From assembly GCF_003935895.2 (NCBI RefSeq), contig NZ_CP054058.1, positions 1,054,001 to 1,118,000 on the forward strand: 64,000 bases of DNA, written 5' to 3'. This DNA comes from Scandinavium goeteborgense. GTDB lineage: Bacteria; Pseudomonadota; Gammaproteobacteria; Enterobacterales; Enterobacteriaceae. The notes beneath the pieces were generated by a model. The model was not told where the DNA came from. It ran no database searches and saw nothing but the letters and a program-made list of their open reading frames with translations. Numbering within the stretch: position 1 is the stretch's first letter; the number at the start of each line of letters is the position of its first letter. Of the stretch, positions 14,384-23,386 are shown in pieces. Position numbers and translations under genes: made by a program.

Positions 14384-15481
14384 ATGAACGACGAACTGAA
14401 AAATAAAAGCGGCAAGGTCAAAGTGATGTACGTCCGCAGTGATGATGACTCGGATAAACGCACGGAAAACCCGCGCACCGGTAAAGGGGCTGGTCTGAGC
14501 CGTAATAGCCCGTCCCGTTCCGAAGGTGGTCGTCGTCCTGCGCGCGATAGTCGTGATGGAAAGTCCCGCGATGGCAAACCGCGTGGCGGTGACCGTTTCC
14601 GCGACCGTGATAACTCACGTGACAGCGGACCGCGTGACGACAACCCATGGCGCACCGTTTCTCGCGCACCGGGCGCTGTCGTTGAAGACAAGCCCGATCA
14701 CGGTGGGATCAGCGGCAAGAGCTTTGTCGATCCAGAAGTTATCCGTCGTCAGCGTGCAGAAGAAACCCGTGTTTACGGCGAAAATGCCTGTCAGGCGCTG
14801 TTCCTCAGCCGTCCGGATTGCATCGTTCGCGCCTGGTTCATCCAGAGTGTGACCCCGCGTTTCAAAGAAGCCCTGCGCTGGATGGCGGCAAACCGTAAAG
14901 CCTATCACGTGGTAGACGAAGCGGAGCTGGAGAAAGCGTCTGGCACCGAACACCACGGCGGCGTTTGCTTCCTGATTAAAAAGCGTAATGGCACAAGCGT
15001 TAAGCAGTGGGTGAGTGACGCGGCTGATGAAGACTGCGTACTGGCGCTGGAAGATGTGGGCAACCCGCACAACCTCGGCGCAATTATGCGTAGCTGCGCG
15101 CACTTCGGTGTGAAAGGTGTCGTGGTTCAGGATGCCGCAGTACTGGAATCCGGTGCCGCAATCCGTACCGCAGAAGGTGGCGCTGAGCACGTGCAGCCGA
15201 TCACCGCTGACAGCTTTATCGACGCACTGGATCAGTTCCGCAAAGCGGGCTACGCGATTGTAACCACTTCCAGCCATAAAGGTACGCCGCTGTTCAAAGC
15301 GACAATGCCGAAGAAAATGGTACTGGTGCTGGGTCAGGAACGTGATGGCCTGTCCGATGCCGCTCTTGAGTCTTCAGACTTGAGCGTCGCTATCAACGGA
15401 ACCGGCAACGTAGAAAGCCTGAACGTTTCCGTCGCAACCGGCGTTCTGCTGGCCGAATGGTGGCGTCAGAACAAAGGCTGA
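14384..15481 (+). CDS. yfiF: SpoU-type RNA 2'-O-methyltransferase family protein YfiF
   Basis: A SPOUT-class RNA ribose methyltransferase homologue. The three SpoU motifs are present in the C-terminal half: [29 protein letters not shown] and [15 protein letters not shown] YfiF-type RNA-binding segment precedes them ([16 protein letters not shown]). The first ~100 residues are low-complexity and rich in Arg, Asp, Ser and Gly; this linker makes the protein about 20 residues longer (365) than E. coli YfiF. The substrate is not settled from sequence. It is convergent with ung, and its natural terminator is split by an IS element. Confidence 0.88.
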   Translation: MNDELKNKSGKVKVMYVRSDDDSDKRTENPRTGKGAGLSRNSPSRSEGGRRPARDSRDGKSRDGKPRGGDRFRDRDNSRDSGPRDDNPWRTVSRAPGAVVEDKPDHGGISGKSFVDPEVIRRQRAEETRVYGENACQALFLSRPDCIVRAWFIQSVTPRFKEALRWMAANRKAYHVVDEAELEKASGTEHHGGVCFLIKKRNGTSVKQWVSDAADEDCVLALEDVGNPHNLGAIMRSCAHFGVKGVVVQDAAVLESGAAIRTAEGGAEHVQPITADSFIDALDQFRKAGYAIVTTSSHKGTPLFKATMPKKMVLVLGQERDGLSDAALESSDLSVAINGTGNVESLNVSVATGVLLAEWWRQNKG

Positions 15482-15509
15482 TGCTTCTGCATCGCTAAAA
15501 TGAAAATGC

Positions 15510-15522
15510 CAGCATTGCGCTG
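15510..15522. repeat. Left 13-bp target-site duplication of the IS element
   Basis: CAGCATTGCGCTG, identical to 16937-16949. Insertions of IS4-type elements duplicate 10-13 bp of target. The duplicated bases are the loop and inner stem of a terminator hairpin. Confidence 0.92.
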
Positions 15523-15535
15523 TAATGCTTGTCAG

Positions 15536-16852
15536 TTAAGCTTTTGAAGGAGGCCGCAACGGATAACGTTGCGGCCTCTTTTTTACAGCTCTCGGGTAAT
15601 GCCGTGCTCTTCGCCCTGGTAGCACGAAGCTTGAGGCCATACTCAGTATTTCGGCCATGACCTTGGGGAGTTTCCCCGGCGCCACTCCCGGCAGTAAACG
15701 CAGGTGGCTGCACAGATATAACGCTGACTGTTTAAAGCCCATCTGATATGGCTCCACGCCTTTCAGACTGTACGCCATCTGCCCCATCATGAAGCGCAAC
15801 AGATTATACGCCAGCACCACGCCCCACAGCTCCTGACGCACCAGCGCAGGCTTTTTACTCCGCAGCGTCAGTTCATTATTCAGCAGATGCTGCTTCATCT
15901 CCCTGAACCCGTGCTCTATCTCCCACCGCTGGCTGTAAAGGTCCACGATATCGGCTTTCGGGTATCTGAGCGGGTCGCACATCGACGTCAGTATCTGCAC
16001 CGTCTTGCCGTTCACTTCCTTGCTGACCAGTCTTGCTGTCAGGGTTTCCGGTGCATCCTGCCATTTCTTTTTCGCCTGCGGCGACAGCGTTATTCTCACC
16101 AGTTTCTGCCCTGCGCCCAGGTTTCTCACCTCCTCATACTGCGCGCCTTTGCGTAAGGGCAGCATCCAGTGCCTTTCCGTGCCTGATGACTGCCAGCGAG
16201 GCAGCAGGCCCAGGGCATAGAAGCCCTTATCCATGATGGTCAGTGAGTGGTCCGGCGTCCGGTCAATAAGCTGTGCCGCAAGGTCAGTTTCACCGGTTTC
16301 AGAGACGCTGTCGAAGGCCACCGCAGACAGCAGATGGCTGGTAACTTCCATCTGGCAGACCATGCGCAGTTGTGGCCATTCGGACTGCTTGTTCACATTG
16401 GCAGTACGGCCGAAGGCTGCGTCATTTTCTGGGGTATCAGGTGCACGCCACAACGTACCGTCCACGGCCATTAGCGTCAGGCCGTTCCAGTGAGACAGGG
16501 GTGTTTTTTCAAACCAGAGCTGACGTGTTTTTTCGAACATCAGACGGATGACATCCTCGCCGAGCCGCTGGCGGGCCTGAACAACGGCACTGGGTGCAAC
16601 GAAGGGCCGGTTACCCGGCAGAAGAATGTCCATATGTGAGACCAGCTGGGTCATGGAGTGGGAGCGGAACAGGGCCATGCCGGTAACCGCCCAGACCATC
16701 ATCTCCATGGAGAGGCGACGCTTACGCAGAGTGACGACGCCGGTGTCAGCCAGGCATTCATCAATCAGTTCAGGAGAAAGCAGGTCTGCAAGGGCAGCAA
16801 ACTCCTGCGGAGAAAATTTATGGACGGTATCTAAGGCCTGGCTGAGTAACAT
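15536..16852 (-). CDS. IS4-family transposase
   Basis: A DDE transposase related to InsG of IS4. It has the N-terminal IS4 segment [17 protein letters not shown], the first catalytic Asp in [19 protein letters not shown], the second in [14 protein letters not shown], and the YREK signature [16 protein letters not shown] holding the catalytic Glu. The frame is open to a TTG at 16912, but that codon lies in the terminal repeat; I prefer the ATG at 16852, giving 438 residues against 442 for InsG. No Shine-Dalgarno sequence directly precedes that ATG; a hairpin and T-run do, which should keep expression low. The gene looks intact, so the element may still be active. Confidence 0.88.
   Translation of the reverse strand: MLLSQALDTVHKFSPQEFAALADLLSPELIDECLADTGVVTLRKRRLSMEMMVWAVTGMALFRSHSMTQLVSHMDILLPGNRPFVAPSAVVQARQRLGEDVIRLMFEKTRQLWFEKTPLSHWNGLTLMAVDGTLWRAPDTPENDAAFGRTANVNKQSEWPQLRMVCQMEVTSHLLSAVAFDSVSETGETDLAAQLIDRTPDHSLTIMDKGFYALGLLPRWQSSGTERHWMLPLRKGAQYEEVRNLGAGQKLVRITLSPQAKKKWQDAPETLTARLVSKEVNGKTVQILTSMCDPLRYPKADIVDLYSQRWEIEHGFREMKQHLLNNELTLRSKKPALVRQELWGVVLAYNLLRFMMGQMAYSLKGVEPYQMGFKQSALYLCSHLRLLPGVAPGKLPKVMAEILSMASSFVLPGRRARHYPRAVKKRPQRYPLRPPSKA
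15550..15584 (+). terminator. Inward-facing terminator at left end of the IS
   Basis: GAGGCCGCAAC (15550-15560) pairs perfectly with GTTGCGGCCTC (15568-15578) around a 7-base loop, followed by TTTTTT. Its direction would stop transcripts entering from yfiF. It overlaps the last codons of the transposase gene on the other strand. Confidence 0.8.
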
Positions 16853-16887
16853 AAAAAAATCCGTAATCCCTGGAGAGATTACGGATT
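16853..16887 (-). terminator. Inward-facing terminator-like hairpin before the transposase start
   Basis: On the minus strand AATCCGTAATC (from 16887) pairs perfectly with GATTACGGATT around an 8-base loop, then a T-run leads straight into the transposase ATG. It would stop or sequester transcripts entering from ung. Similar read-in protection is known for IS10 and IS50. Confidence 0.7.
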
Positions 16888-16936
16888 CTTGCACAACCAC
16901 CGGATCGGTCAACCGATCCTTAACTGATCGGCATTA

Positions 16937-16949
16937 CAGCATTGCGCTG
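16937..16949. repeat. Right 13-bp target-site duplication of the IS element
   Basis: CAGCATTGCGCTG, identical to 15510-15522. Removing the element and one copy restores a perfect 11-bp terminator hairpin between yfiF and ung. Confidence 0.92.
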
Positions 16950-16958
16950 GCATTTTTT

Positions 16959-17648
16959 TTATTCGCTTTCAGCCGGCAGGACCGGCATCCAGTCAATCGG
17001 CGGCTCGCCGCGCTGCGCCAGCCATTCGTTGGCCTGCACGAAGTGATTTGAGCCAAAGAAGCCGCGATGGGCCGACAGCGGCGACGGATGTGGCGCTTTC
17101 AGCACGTGATGACGTTCGCAGTCGATAATCGCGCCTTTCTTCTGCGCATGCGCCCCCCACAGTAAAAAGACCACTCCCTCGCAATGTTCATTGATAAGGG
17201 CAATCACTTTATCGGTAAAGGTTTCCCAGCCAAGACTGGCGTGGGAATGCGCCTGGCCTGCGCGAACCGTCAGTACCGTGTTGAGCAGCATTACGCCCTG
17301 GCGCGCCCAGCTTTCCAGATAACCGTGCATCGGGCGAGTGAAGCCCGGAATAGTGCCTTCCAACTCTTTGTACATGTTTAACAGAGAAGGCGGCGTAGCA
17401 ACGCCCGGGAGAACGGAAAACGCCAGCCCGTGCGCCTGGCCTGGGCCGTGATACGGATCCTGTCCGAGGATCACCACCTTAACATCGCGCAGTTCGGTAT
17501 AGCGAAACGCATTGAACACATCTTTTTGCGGCGGATAAATCGTGGTTCCAGCCTGACGTTCGTCGGCAACGGTTGCCAGGGTATTGATGAAGTAGGGCTG
17601 TTCTTTTTCACTGGCTAACACGTCGTGCCAGGTTAAGGACGTGGTCAT
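16959..17648 (-). CDS. ung: Uracil-DNA glycosylase
   Basis: Removes uracil from DNA in base-excision repair. Family-1 motifs are present: the catalytic [17 protein letters not shown] with the water-activating Asp and the C-terminal [11 protein letters not shown] with the catalytic His. The ATG at 17648 has AGGAG eight bases upstream and gives 229 residues, the E. coli length; an upstream in-frame codon at 17705 is not supported. The stop codon (16959-16961) lies in the T-run of the original terminator, only 10 bases from the target duplication of the IS, so the insertion spared the gene. Confidence 0.97.
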   Translation of the reverse strand: MTTSLTWHDVLASEKEQPYFINTLATVADERQAGTTIYPPQKDVFNAFRYTELRDVKVVILGQDPYHGPGQAHGLAFSVLPGVATPPSLLNMYKELEGTIPGFTRPMHGYLESWARQGVMLLNTVLTVRAGQAHSHASLGWETFTDKVIALINEHCEGVVFLLWGAHAQKKGAIIDCERHHVLKAPHPSPLSAHRGFFGSNHFVQANEWLAQRGEPPIDWMPVLPAESE

Positions 17649-17788
17649 GTCGCTCTCCTGCGAATATCGTTGGCGATAGCTTAACGGCTTCTTTGTGTGG
17701 AACAAAATTTTGTCGGTGTGAAAATCGGCTCGAACTCAAATAAAGTTGAATGTTTACAGGCATATTTGTGTTTGGCAAGGCTTGAAAA

Positions 17789-17802
17789 TTGACTTAAAAC
17801 AA
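17789..17802 (+). promoter_or_regulatory. Upstream (weaker) FNR box of grcA
   Basis: TTGAC-TTAA-AACAA, two mismatches from TTGAT-N4-ATCAA. Its centre is 53 bp from that of the downstream box, the same spacing as the -93.5 and -40.5 FNR sites of E. coli yfiD (grcA). Confidence 0.7.
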
Positions 17803-17841
17803 CAAAATTCATGGATGTACTCAGTACACACACTAATTCTA

Positions 17842-17855
17842 TTGATTTAAATCAA
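17842..17855 (+). promoter_or_regulatory. Downstream FNR box of grcA
   Basis: TTGAT-TTAA-ATCAA is a perfect FNR consensus. A class II position (-41.5/-40.5) would put the start of transcription near 17889, with TATATA just before it acting as -10. Confidence 0.85.
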
Positions 17856-17966
17856 TGATTGCAGGGTGTCAGACTGATATATATACACTCAAGCAACAAT
17901 GGTTTTACCAATTGGCCAGCGTCTGGCCAATGCAAAAACGAATAAATGAGCCTAGGGAGGCATCAA

Positions 17967-18350
17967 ATGATTACTGGTATCCAGATTACTAAAGCTGCAA
18001 ACGACGACCTGCTCAACTCTTTCTGGCTGCTCGACAGCGAGAAAGGCGAAGCGCGCTGCCTGGTCGCAAAAGGCGGTTTCACTGAAGATCAGGTTGTGGC
18101 GGTTAACGCTCTGGGCGAAATCGAATACCGTGAAATCCCGGTAGACGTTCAGCCAGAAGTCCGCGTAGAAGGTGGTCAGCACCTGAACGTGAACGTTCTG
18201 CGTCGCGAAACTCTGATGGATGCCGTTGAGCACCCAGAAAAATACCCACAGCTGACCATCCGTGTTTCTGGTTACGCGGTGCGTTTCAACTCACTGACTC
18301 CAGAACAGCAGCGCGACGTTATCGCTCGTACTTTCACCGAAAGCCTGTAA
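17967..18350 (+). CDS. grcA: Autonomous glycyl radical cofactor GrcA
   Basis: A spare glycyl-radical domain (127 residues, formerly YfiD) that can replace the damaged C-terminus of pyruvate formate-lyase after oxygen exposure. The radical-bearing Gly sits in [17 protein letters not shown] near the C-terminus. The ATG at 17967 follows AGGGAGG at 17954-17960; the ATG at 17946 lies before that ribosome site and is rejected. Two FNR boxes upstream and a strong terminator downstream make it a single-gene anaerobically induced unit. The yfiE and eamB genes found beside it in E. coli K-12 are absent. Confidence 0.97.
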   Translation: MITGIQITKAANDDLLNSFWLLDSEKGEARCLVAKGGFTEDQVVAVNALGEIEYREIPVDVQPEVRVEGGQHLNVNVLRRETLMDAVEHPEKYPQLTIRVSGYAVRFNSLTPEQQRDVIARTFTESL

Positions 18351-18414
18351 TTTCTCAGGGGTGGGAAGTGAGGGCGATCGGCTAAGTTAACGAAAGCCAA
18401 AACGCTCAGCACAG

Positions 18415-18448
18415 AACGGAGAATGACTCAGTCATTCTCCGTTTTTTT
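18415..18448 (+). terminator. grcA terminator
   Basis: AACGGAGAATGAC pairs perfectly (13 bp) with GTCATTCTCCGTT around a TCA loop and is followed by seven T. Confidence 0.92.
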
Positions 18449-18508
18449 ATGCGCGTATCGCAATGATGCCATGTAAGAAGAGTGCGAAAGGGGGGTGTGG
18501 AAAGGACA

Positions 18509-18534
18509 TAAAAAAGCCGGGAGATTTCCCGGCT
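18509..18534 (-). terminator. srmB terminator
   Basis: On the minus strand GAGCCGGGAAATCTCCCGGCTTTTTT, a stable stem with a T-run just after the srmB stop. Confidence 0.88.
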
Positions 18535-18539
18535 CGCTT

Positions 18540-19880
18540 TTACTCTTCGGTTTTCTTCGGCTCGGTCGCCGCGGCAGCGACGGCACTTGGCTTACGGCGC
18601 TTACCGATGTTTTTAGCATCGCGATGGCGATTCTTCACGCGCGGTTTTTCTTTTTCCGCTTTTTTCTTCTCTTCGCGTTTAGCCATCACTTTCTTAGACG
18701 GCTTGCCTTGCAGCTTCTCGCTTGGGACGCGCGTTTGCGGACGCATGTCTTCGACCACGCGAGCTTTCAGCGGCTCTTCAATGTAGCGGCCAATTTTGCT
18801 CAGCAGCAAGTGGTCATGCGCTTCAACTAACGAAATCGCGATGCCTTTACGTCCGGCACGGCCCGTACGGCCGATACGGTGCAGGTAGGTGTCACCGCTA
18901 CGTGGCATGTCGAAGTTGAAGACGTGGCTTACATCCGGAATGTCAATCCCGCGTGCAGCAACGTCGGTAGCAACCAGCACATTCACTCGGCCGTCGGTCA
19001 GGCGTAAAATCGCTTCGTTACGTTTGGCCTGAACCATCTCACCTTCGAGATAGCAGTTGTTGATGCCTTTCTCACGCAGCCAGCTAGCCAGCTCATGCAC
19101 ACGCTCACGTTTACGCACAAACACGATGGAACGCGTCGCGTCTTCTTGCTGGAGAAGGTGGATCAACAGCGCGGTTTTATGCTTAACGTCATCGGCACGG
19201 TAGTACCACTGGTGGATCTTCTTGCGTTCGCGGGTGGACGGTGTCGCAGACACTTCCACCGGATCTTGCAGCAGACGCTCGGAGAAGTCCTTAATAGCGT
19301 CGCCTTCTAGCGTCGCAGAGAACAGCATGGTCTGCTTACGCCAGCGAGTTTCCGCGGCGATGGTTTCGATATCCTGGGCAAAGCCCATATCCAGCATGCG
19401 GTCTGCTTCATCGAGGATCAGCGTTTCAACCGCGCGGCAGTCAAAGTTTTCTTCTTTGATGTACTGCAGCAGACGTCCGGTGGTGGCCACCACGATGTCC
19501 TGGTTTTCACTGAACACTTCAGCGTGGTTCATATAGGCCACGCCGCCGGTGATGGTTGCGATGTCTAAATGGGTATTTTTAGCCAGTTCGCGAGCGTGAT
19601 CGGCAACCTGCATCGCTAGTTCGCGAGTTGGGGTCACAATCAGGATACGCGGCGGGCCAGATTTTTTGCGCGGGAAGTCGAGCAGGTGCTGCAACGCTGG
19701 CAGCAGATACGCCGCCGTTTTACCGGTGCCTGTCGGCGCAGAACCGAGGACATCACGGCCATCGAGCGCAGGCGGGATCGCAGCGGCCTGAATGGCGGTC
19801 GGGCGTGTGAAGCCTTTTTCCTGGAGCGCATCCAGAAGGCTATCGTCGAGTTCTAGTTCGGAAAAAGTCGTTACAGTCAT
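18540..19880 (-). CDS. srmB: DEAD-box ATP-dependent RNA helicase SrmB
   Basis: An RNA helicase that helps early 50S subunit assembly. The 446 residues hold the Q-motif region, Walker [15 protein letters not shown], the DEAD box [14 protein letters not shown], motif III SAT, and in the second RecA domain [13 protein letters not shown]. The Lys/Arg-rich tail ([19 protein letters not shown] and on) is the basic extension typical of SrmB. It is transcribed towards grcA and away from trmN. Confidence 0.97.
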   Translation of the reverse strand: MTVTTFSELELDDSLLDALQEKGFTRPTAIQAAAIPPALDGRDVLGSAPTGTGKTAAYLLPALQHLLDFPRKKSGPPRILIVTPTRELAMQVADHARELAKNTHLDIATITGGVAYMNHAEVFSENQDIVVATTGRLLQYIKEENFDCRAVETLILDEADRMLDMGFAQDIETIAAETRWRKQTMLFSATLEGDAIKDFSERLLQDPVEVSATPSTRERKKIHQWYYRADDVKHKTALLIHLLQQEDATRSIVFVRKRERVHELASWLREKGINNCYLEGEMVQAKRNEAILRLTDGRVNVLVATDVAARGIDIPDVSHVFNFDMPRSGDTYLHRIGRTGRAGRKGIAISLVEAHDHLLLSKIGRYIEEPLKARVVEDMRPQTRVPSEKLQGKPSKKVMAKREEKKKAEKEKPRVKNRHRDAKNIGKRRKPSAVAAAATEPKKTEE

Positions 19881-20014
19881 GTTCTACCTCAGTATGGGCC
19901 GCCGATTATAGACGTTATGGCCGTAATCTTCATCTGTTTGTATGGCTATCTGTTCTCGGGTATTGTGCAGTACCCGACGCTCAGGGGATTTTATCAGGAA
20001 AAAGGTTGTTGATG

Positions 20015-20752
20015 ATGAGTCAGTCTTCATCCGTGCTTCGTCGCAATGGATTTACGTTTAAGCAATTTTTTGTCGCCCACGATCGCTGCGCCATGAAGGT
20101 CGGCACCGACGGGATCCTGCTCGGAGCCTGGGCTCCAATCGCCCGCGTCAAACGGGTCCTTGATATGGGAACAGGCAGTGGACTGCTGGCGTTAATGTTA
20201 GCGCAGCGCACGGAAAACACGGTAATGATTGATGCCGTTGAACTTGACGCCGATGCCGCCGGACAGGCTGCTGAAAACGTCGCCGAGTCGCCGTGGGCCG
20301 ATCGTATTCATATTCATACCGCCGATGTGCAGCAGTGGCTGGTGGAAGAAAACAGCCGATATGACCTGATTATCAGCAATCCTCCGTATTACGAGCAGGG
20401 CGTAGAATGCGCTACACCTCAGCGTGAGCAAGCACGATACACCACCACACTCGATCACGTGGCGCTGCTGAATTGTGCCGCCAATGCTATTACCGAAGAC
20501 GGTTTTTTCTGCGTGGTGTTGCCGGAGAATATCGGTAACGGGTTCACCGAACGCGCGCTGTCGATGGGCTGGCATCTGCGCCTGCGAACCGACGTGGCGG
20601 AAACCGAACTGCGTCTGCCACATCGCGTGCTGCTGGCCTTCTCGCCGCAGGCGGGCGAATGCTTCAGCGACAGACTGGTTATCCGTGGGCCAGAGCAGCA
20701 GTATTCCGAAGGCTACACTGCGCTGACCCAAGGGTTTTATTTGTTTATGTGA
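20015..20752 (+). CDS. trmN: tRNA1(Val) (adenine(37)-N6)-methyltransferase
   Basis: A class I SAM-dependent methyltransferase (YfiC/TrmN6) that makes m6A37 in the valine tRNA with anticodon cmo5UAC. Seen: the SAM-binding glycine motif [13 protein letters not shown], the acidic VELDADAA after strand 2, and the adenine-N6 catalytic motif NPPYY. Two adjacent ATGs (20012, 20015) could serve; the second gives 245 residues as in E. coli. Its 3' end overlaps convergent nadB by 16 bases. Confidence 0.93.
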   Translation: MSQSSSVLRRNGFTFKQFFVAHDRCAMKVGTDGILLGAWAPIARVKRVLDMGTGSGLLALMLAQRTENTVMIDAVELDADAAGQAAENVAESPWADRIHIHTADVQQWLVEENSRYDLIISNPPYYEQGVECATPQREQARYTTTLDHVALLNCAANAITEDGFFCVVLPENIGNGFTERALSMGWHLRLRTDVAETELRLPHRVLLAFSPQAGECFSDRLVIRGPEQQYSEGYTALTQGFYLFM

Positions 20753-22356
20753 GTCAACGGAGAGAGCACCGAAGGCCCTGAGTTTTCCAGCAAGTCCGGA
20801 TAATCCAGCGTGTAATGCAGGCCGCGGCTCTCTTTACGCATCATGGCGCAGCGCACGATGAGCTCCGCCACCTGCACCAGATTTCGCAGTTCAAGCAGGT
20901 TATTCGATACACGGAAGCGGGAATAGTACTCGTCCAGTTCCTGCTGCAATAAGGTAATGCGACGCAGGGCGCGCTCCAGGCGTTTGGTGGTGCGCACAAT
21001 GCCGACGTAGTCCCACATAAACAGCCGCAGTTCGTGCCAGTTATGCTGAATAACCACCAGTTCATCCGGATTCTCTACCCGGCTTTCATCCCAGGCTGGC
21101 AGCGAACTGACTTCGCGGGCATATGGCATCCGTTTCTTAATGTCTTCTGCCGCCGACCAGCCATACACCAGACACTCAAGCAGTGAATTCGACGCCATGC
21201 GATTGGCGCCGTGCAGGCCGGTGTAGCTAACTTCTCCGATGGCATAAAGGCCGTCAACGTCCGTCCGACCAAAATCATCCACCATCACGCCGCCACAAGT
21301 GTAATGCGCGGCGGGAACGATCGGCACCGGCTCTTTGGTCAGATCGATACCCAGGCTCAGCAGTTTTTCGTGGATCATCGGGAAATGCTGACGCACAAAT
21401 GCTTCCGGTTTGTGGCTGATATCGAGATACATACAGTCCGCGCCGAGACGCTTCATTTCATGATCGATCGCGCGGGCGACGATATCGCGCGGTGCCAGCT
21501 CTTCGCGTTCGTCAAAGTCAGGCATAAAGCGAGAGCCATCCGGACGTTTGAGCAGAGCGCCTTCACCGCGTAGGGCTTCAGTCAGCAAGAAATTGCGTGC
21601 CTGCGGATGGTAAAGCGCGGTCGGGTGGAACTGATTGAATTCGAGATTTGCCACCCGGCATCCCGCACGCCAGGCCATTGCAATGCCATCACCAGAGGAA
21701 ATATCCGGGTTGGTGGTGTACTGATACACCTTCGAGGCACCGCCGGTCGCCAGCACCACGGATTTCGCCGCGCAAGTTTCAACCGTTTCTTTATTACGGT
21801 TCCAGATCCACGCGCCAACGACTCGACGGGTGCCGGGCAGGCCAATTTTATCGGAGACGATCAGGTCCACGGCGTTGCTGCGCTCAATCACCTGAATATT
21901 CGGGTGATTTAACGCTTTCCCGACAAGCGTTGTTTCGACCTCTTTCCCTGTGGCATCAGCGGCATGGAGAATACGGCGATGGCTGTGCCCGCCTTCGCGT
22001 GTCAGGTGATAGCTGGCTTCGCCATTGGCCTGGACTTCCGTATCAAACAATACGCCCTGGTCGATAAGCCACTGGACGCATGGACGCGCATTGCTGGCGA
22101 CAAACGACACTGCGTGGCGGTCGCAAAGCCCGGCACCGGCTATCAGCGTATCGTCGACATGAGATTCAATACTGTCCGTTTCGTCGAACACGGCGGCAAT
22201 CCCGCCCTGGGCGTAAAACGTCGAGCCTTCGCTGATAGGCCCTTTACTGAGCACGATGACGGAACTGTGCTCGGCGAGGCGTAGCGCAAGGGATAAACCG
22301 GCAGCACCGCTACCGACAATGAGCACATCACAGGAGAGATCGGGAGTCGTTGTCAT
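20737..22356 (-). CDS. nadB: L-aspartate oxidase
   Basis: A cytoplasmic FAD enzyme that oxidises L-aspartate to iminoaspartate, the first step of de novo NAD synthesis (NadA follows). It has the FAD-binding [19 protein letters not shown] at the N-terminus, the succinate dehydrogenase-family segments [19 protein letters not shown] and ALYAIGEVS-like [13 protein letters not shown], and 539 residues against 540 in E. coli. A perfect NadR operator lies just ahead of the start codon. The ATG has no clear Shine-Dalgarno sequence. The 3' end overlaps trmN on the opposite strand. Confidence 0.97.
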   Translation of the reverse strand: MTTTPDLSCDVLIVGSGAAGLSLALRLAEHSSVIVLSKGPISEGSTFYAQGGIAAVFDETDSIESHVDDTLIAGAGLCDRHAVSFVASNARPCVQWLIDQGVLFDTEVQANGEASYHLTREGGHSHRRILHAADATGKEVETTLVGKALNHPNIQVIERSNAVDLIVSDKIGLPGTRRVVGAWIWNRNKETVETCAAKSVVLATGGASKVYQYTTNPDISSGDGIAMAWRAGCRVANLEFNQFHPTALYHPQARNFLLTEALRGEGALLKRPDGSRFMPDFDEREELAPRDIVARAIDHEMKRLGADCMYLDISHKPEAFVRQHFPMIHEKLLSLGIDLTKEPVPIVPAAHYTCGGVMVDDFGRTDVDGLYAIGEVSYTGLHGANRMASNSLLECLVYGWSAAEDIKKRMPYAREVSSLPAWDESRVENPDELVVIQHNWHELRLFMWDYVGIVRTTKRLERALRRITLLQQELDEYYSRFRVSNNLLELRNLVQVAELIVRCAMMRKESRGLHYTLDYPDLLENSGPSVLSPLTHINK

Positions 22357-22362
22357 GGTCTG

Positions 22363-22380
22363 TGTTTAATTTACTAAACA
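22363..22380. promoter_or_regulatory. NadR operator of nadB
   Basis: TGTTTA-ATTTAC-TAAACA is a perfect NadR box (TGTTTA-N6-TAAACA), 6 bases before the nadB ATG. NadR represses nadB when NAD is plentiful. The rest of the 423-bp nadB-rpoE gap holds the rpoE promoters and leader. Confidence 0.9.
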
Positions 22381-22670
22381 AGGTTCAGGCAATGTAGCAC
22401 CAGAATCCTGTTTTTAGCACGATAATTTTTCTGAGTCGTTGTAATGGCTAAACAGAGACGTCGGGCGAGAAAGTTTGTAAATCAAAGAAAATTATTGCGA
22501 AGCAGGTCGTTACCTTCAGATTTTATGATGAAAAATAGGTGGCATTACGGTACTCTGCAGACAGATTTCAGACGTTTATTGTGCGCCTGACACTTCATTT
22601 AGCAGTGGTAGACTTATAATGAGTGATAATGAACTGTCTATCCGCAGTCACAAAAAGCAAAGGCGTAACT

Positions 22671-22697
22671 GAACTTTACAATAATACCCCACTCTAA
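22671..22697 (+). promoter_or_regulatory. Sigma-E-dependent autoregulatory promoter of rpoE
   Basis: -35 GAACTTT (22671-22677) and -10 TCTAA (22693-22697) with 15 bases between match the sigma-E consensus and the position of the E. coli rpoE P2 promoter. It gives RpoE positive control of its own operon. Confidence 0.85.
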
Positions 22698-22756
22698 GCT
22701 GTTGCTTGCTCATAGTGCAGTATGTGGAGTGGCGTTTTGATTACGCATGGGAATAA
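22685..22756 (+). other. Interrupted rpoE leader frame (no clear rseD)
   Basis: In E. coli a leader peptide, RseD, ends in the overlap ATGA with the rpoE start and is translationally coupled to it. Here the corresponding frame is closed by TAA at 22682-22684 and again by TAA at 22754-22756, 24 bases before the rpoE ATG. A piece resembling the RseD end (EWRFDYAW) can be read from GTG 22724 or TTG 22706. Whether it is translated is unknown. The E. coli comparison is from memory. Confidence 0.25.
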
Positions 22757-22779
22757 GGTTTGAGGAGACATTACCTCGG

Positions 22780-23355
22780 ATGAGCGAGCAGTTAACGGAT
22801 CAGGTCCTTGTCGAGCGGGTCCAAAAGGGAGATCAGAAGGCCTTCAACCTGCTGGTGATACGCTATCAGCATAAAGTGGCAAATCTGGTTTCCCGATACG
22901 TACCGTCTGGCGATGTGCCTGACGTAGTACAAGAGTCTTTTATAAAGGCCTATCGTGCGCTGGATTCGTTCCGGGGAGATAGTGCTTTCTATACATGGCT
23001 GTACCGAATCGCCGTTAACACGGCAAAAAATTACCTGGTTGCTCAGGGGAGACGCCCGCCAGCGAGTGATGTTGATGCGATTGAAGCAGAAAATTACGAA
23101 AGTGGCGGTGCGCTGAAAGAAATTTCGAACCCTGAGAACTTAATGTTGTCAGAAGAACTGAGACAAATAGTGTTCCGTACCATTGAGTCTCTCCCGGAAG
23201 ATTTACGCATGGCAATCACGTTACGGGAGTTGGATGGCCTGAGCTATGAAGAGATAGCCGCCATCATGGATTGTCCAGTGGGTACGGTTCGCTCGCGCAT
23301 TTTCCGTGCACGAGAAGCTATTGATAATAAAGTTCAACCGCTAATCAGGCGTTGA
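22780..23355 (+). CDS. rpoE: RNA polymerase sigma factor RpoE (sigma-E)
   Basis: The extracytoplasmic-function sigma factor for envelope stress. It has sigma region 2 (FNLLVIRYQHKVANLV and on, residues ~15-90) and region 4 (residues ~130-190) with helix-turn-helix SYEEIAAIMDCPVGTVRSRI. The ATG at 22780 follows GAGGAGA and gives 191 residues, as in E. coli; the frame is open 11 codons further up but without support. It is first in rpoE-rseA-rseB-rseC and is autoregulated from a sigma-E promoter about 90 bp upstream. Confidence 0.98.
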   Translation: MSEQLTDQVLVERVQKGDQKAFNLLVIRYQHKVANLVSRYVPSGDVPDVVQESFIKAYRALDSFRGDSAFYTWLYRIAVNTAKNYLVAQGRRPPASDVDAIEAENYESGGALKEISNPENLMLSEELRQIVFRTIESLPEDLRMAITLRELDGLSYEEIAAIMDCPVGTVRSRIFRAREAIDNKVQPLIRR

Positions 23356-23386
23356 CGATAGCGGAATACTGGAAAAGGTATTAGGC

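Larger units (their letters stand above)
15523..16936 (-). mobile_element. Complete IS4-family insertion sequence (1414 bp)
   Basis: Bounded by imperfect 18-bp inverted repeats: left TAATGCTTGTCAGTTAAG (15523-15540) and, on the other strand at 16936, TAATGCCGATCAGTTAAG; 15 of 18 match. These ends resemble those of IS4 itself. Exact 13-bp target duplications flank it. It carries one transposase gene and terminator-like hairpins just inside each end. It lies between the convergent genes yfiF and ung without breaking either. Size and gene content equal a full-length element (IS4 is 1426 bp). I cannot name the exact isoform without a database. Confidence 0.92.

Noticed and set aside
15503-15522. 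Taking the IS boundary at the outer AATGCCAGC matches near 15506 and 16955
   Set aside because: Those matches are the arms of the host terminator. The true ends are TAATGC at 15523 and 16936, because only these leave exact 13-bp duplications and match IS4 ends.
16852-16912. TTG start at 16912 for the transposase
   Set aside because: It lies close to the terminal inverted repeat and would translate through the hairpin; IS4 InsG aligns from the ATG at 16852.
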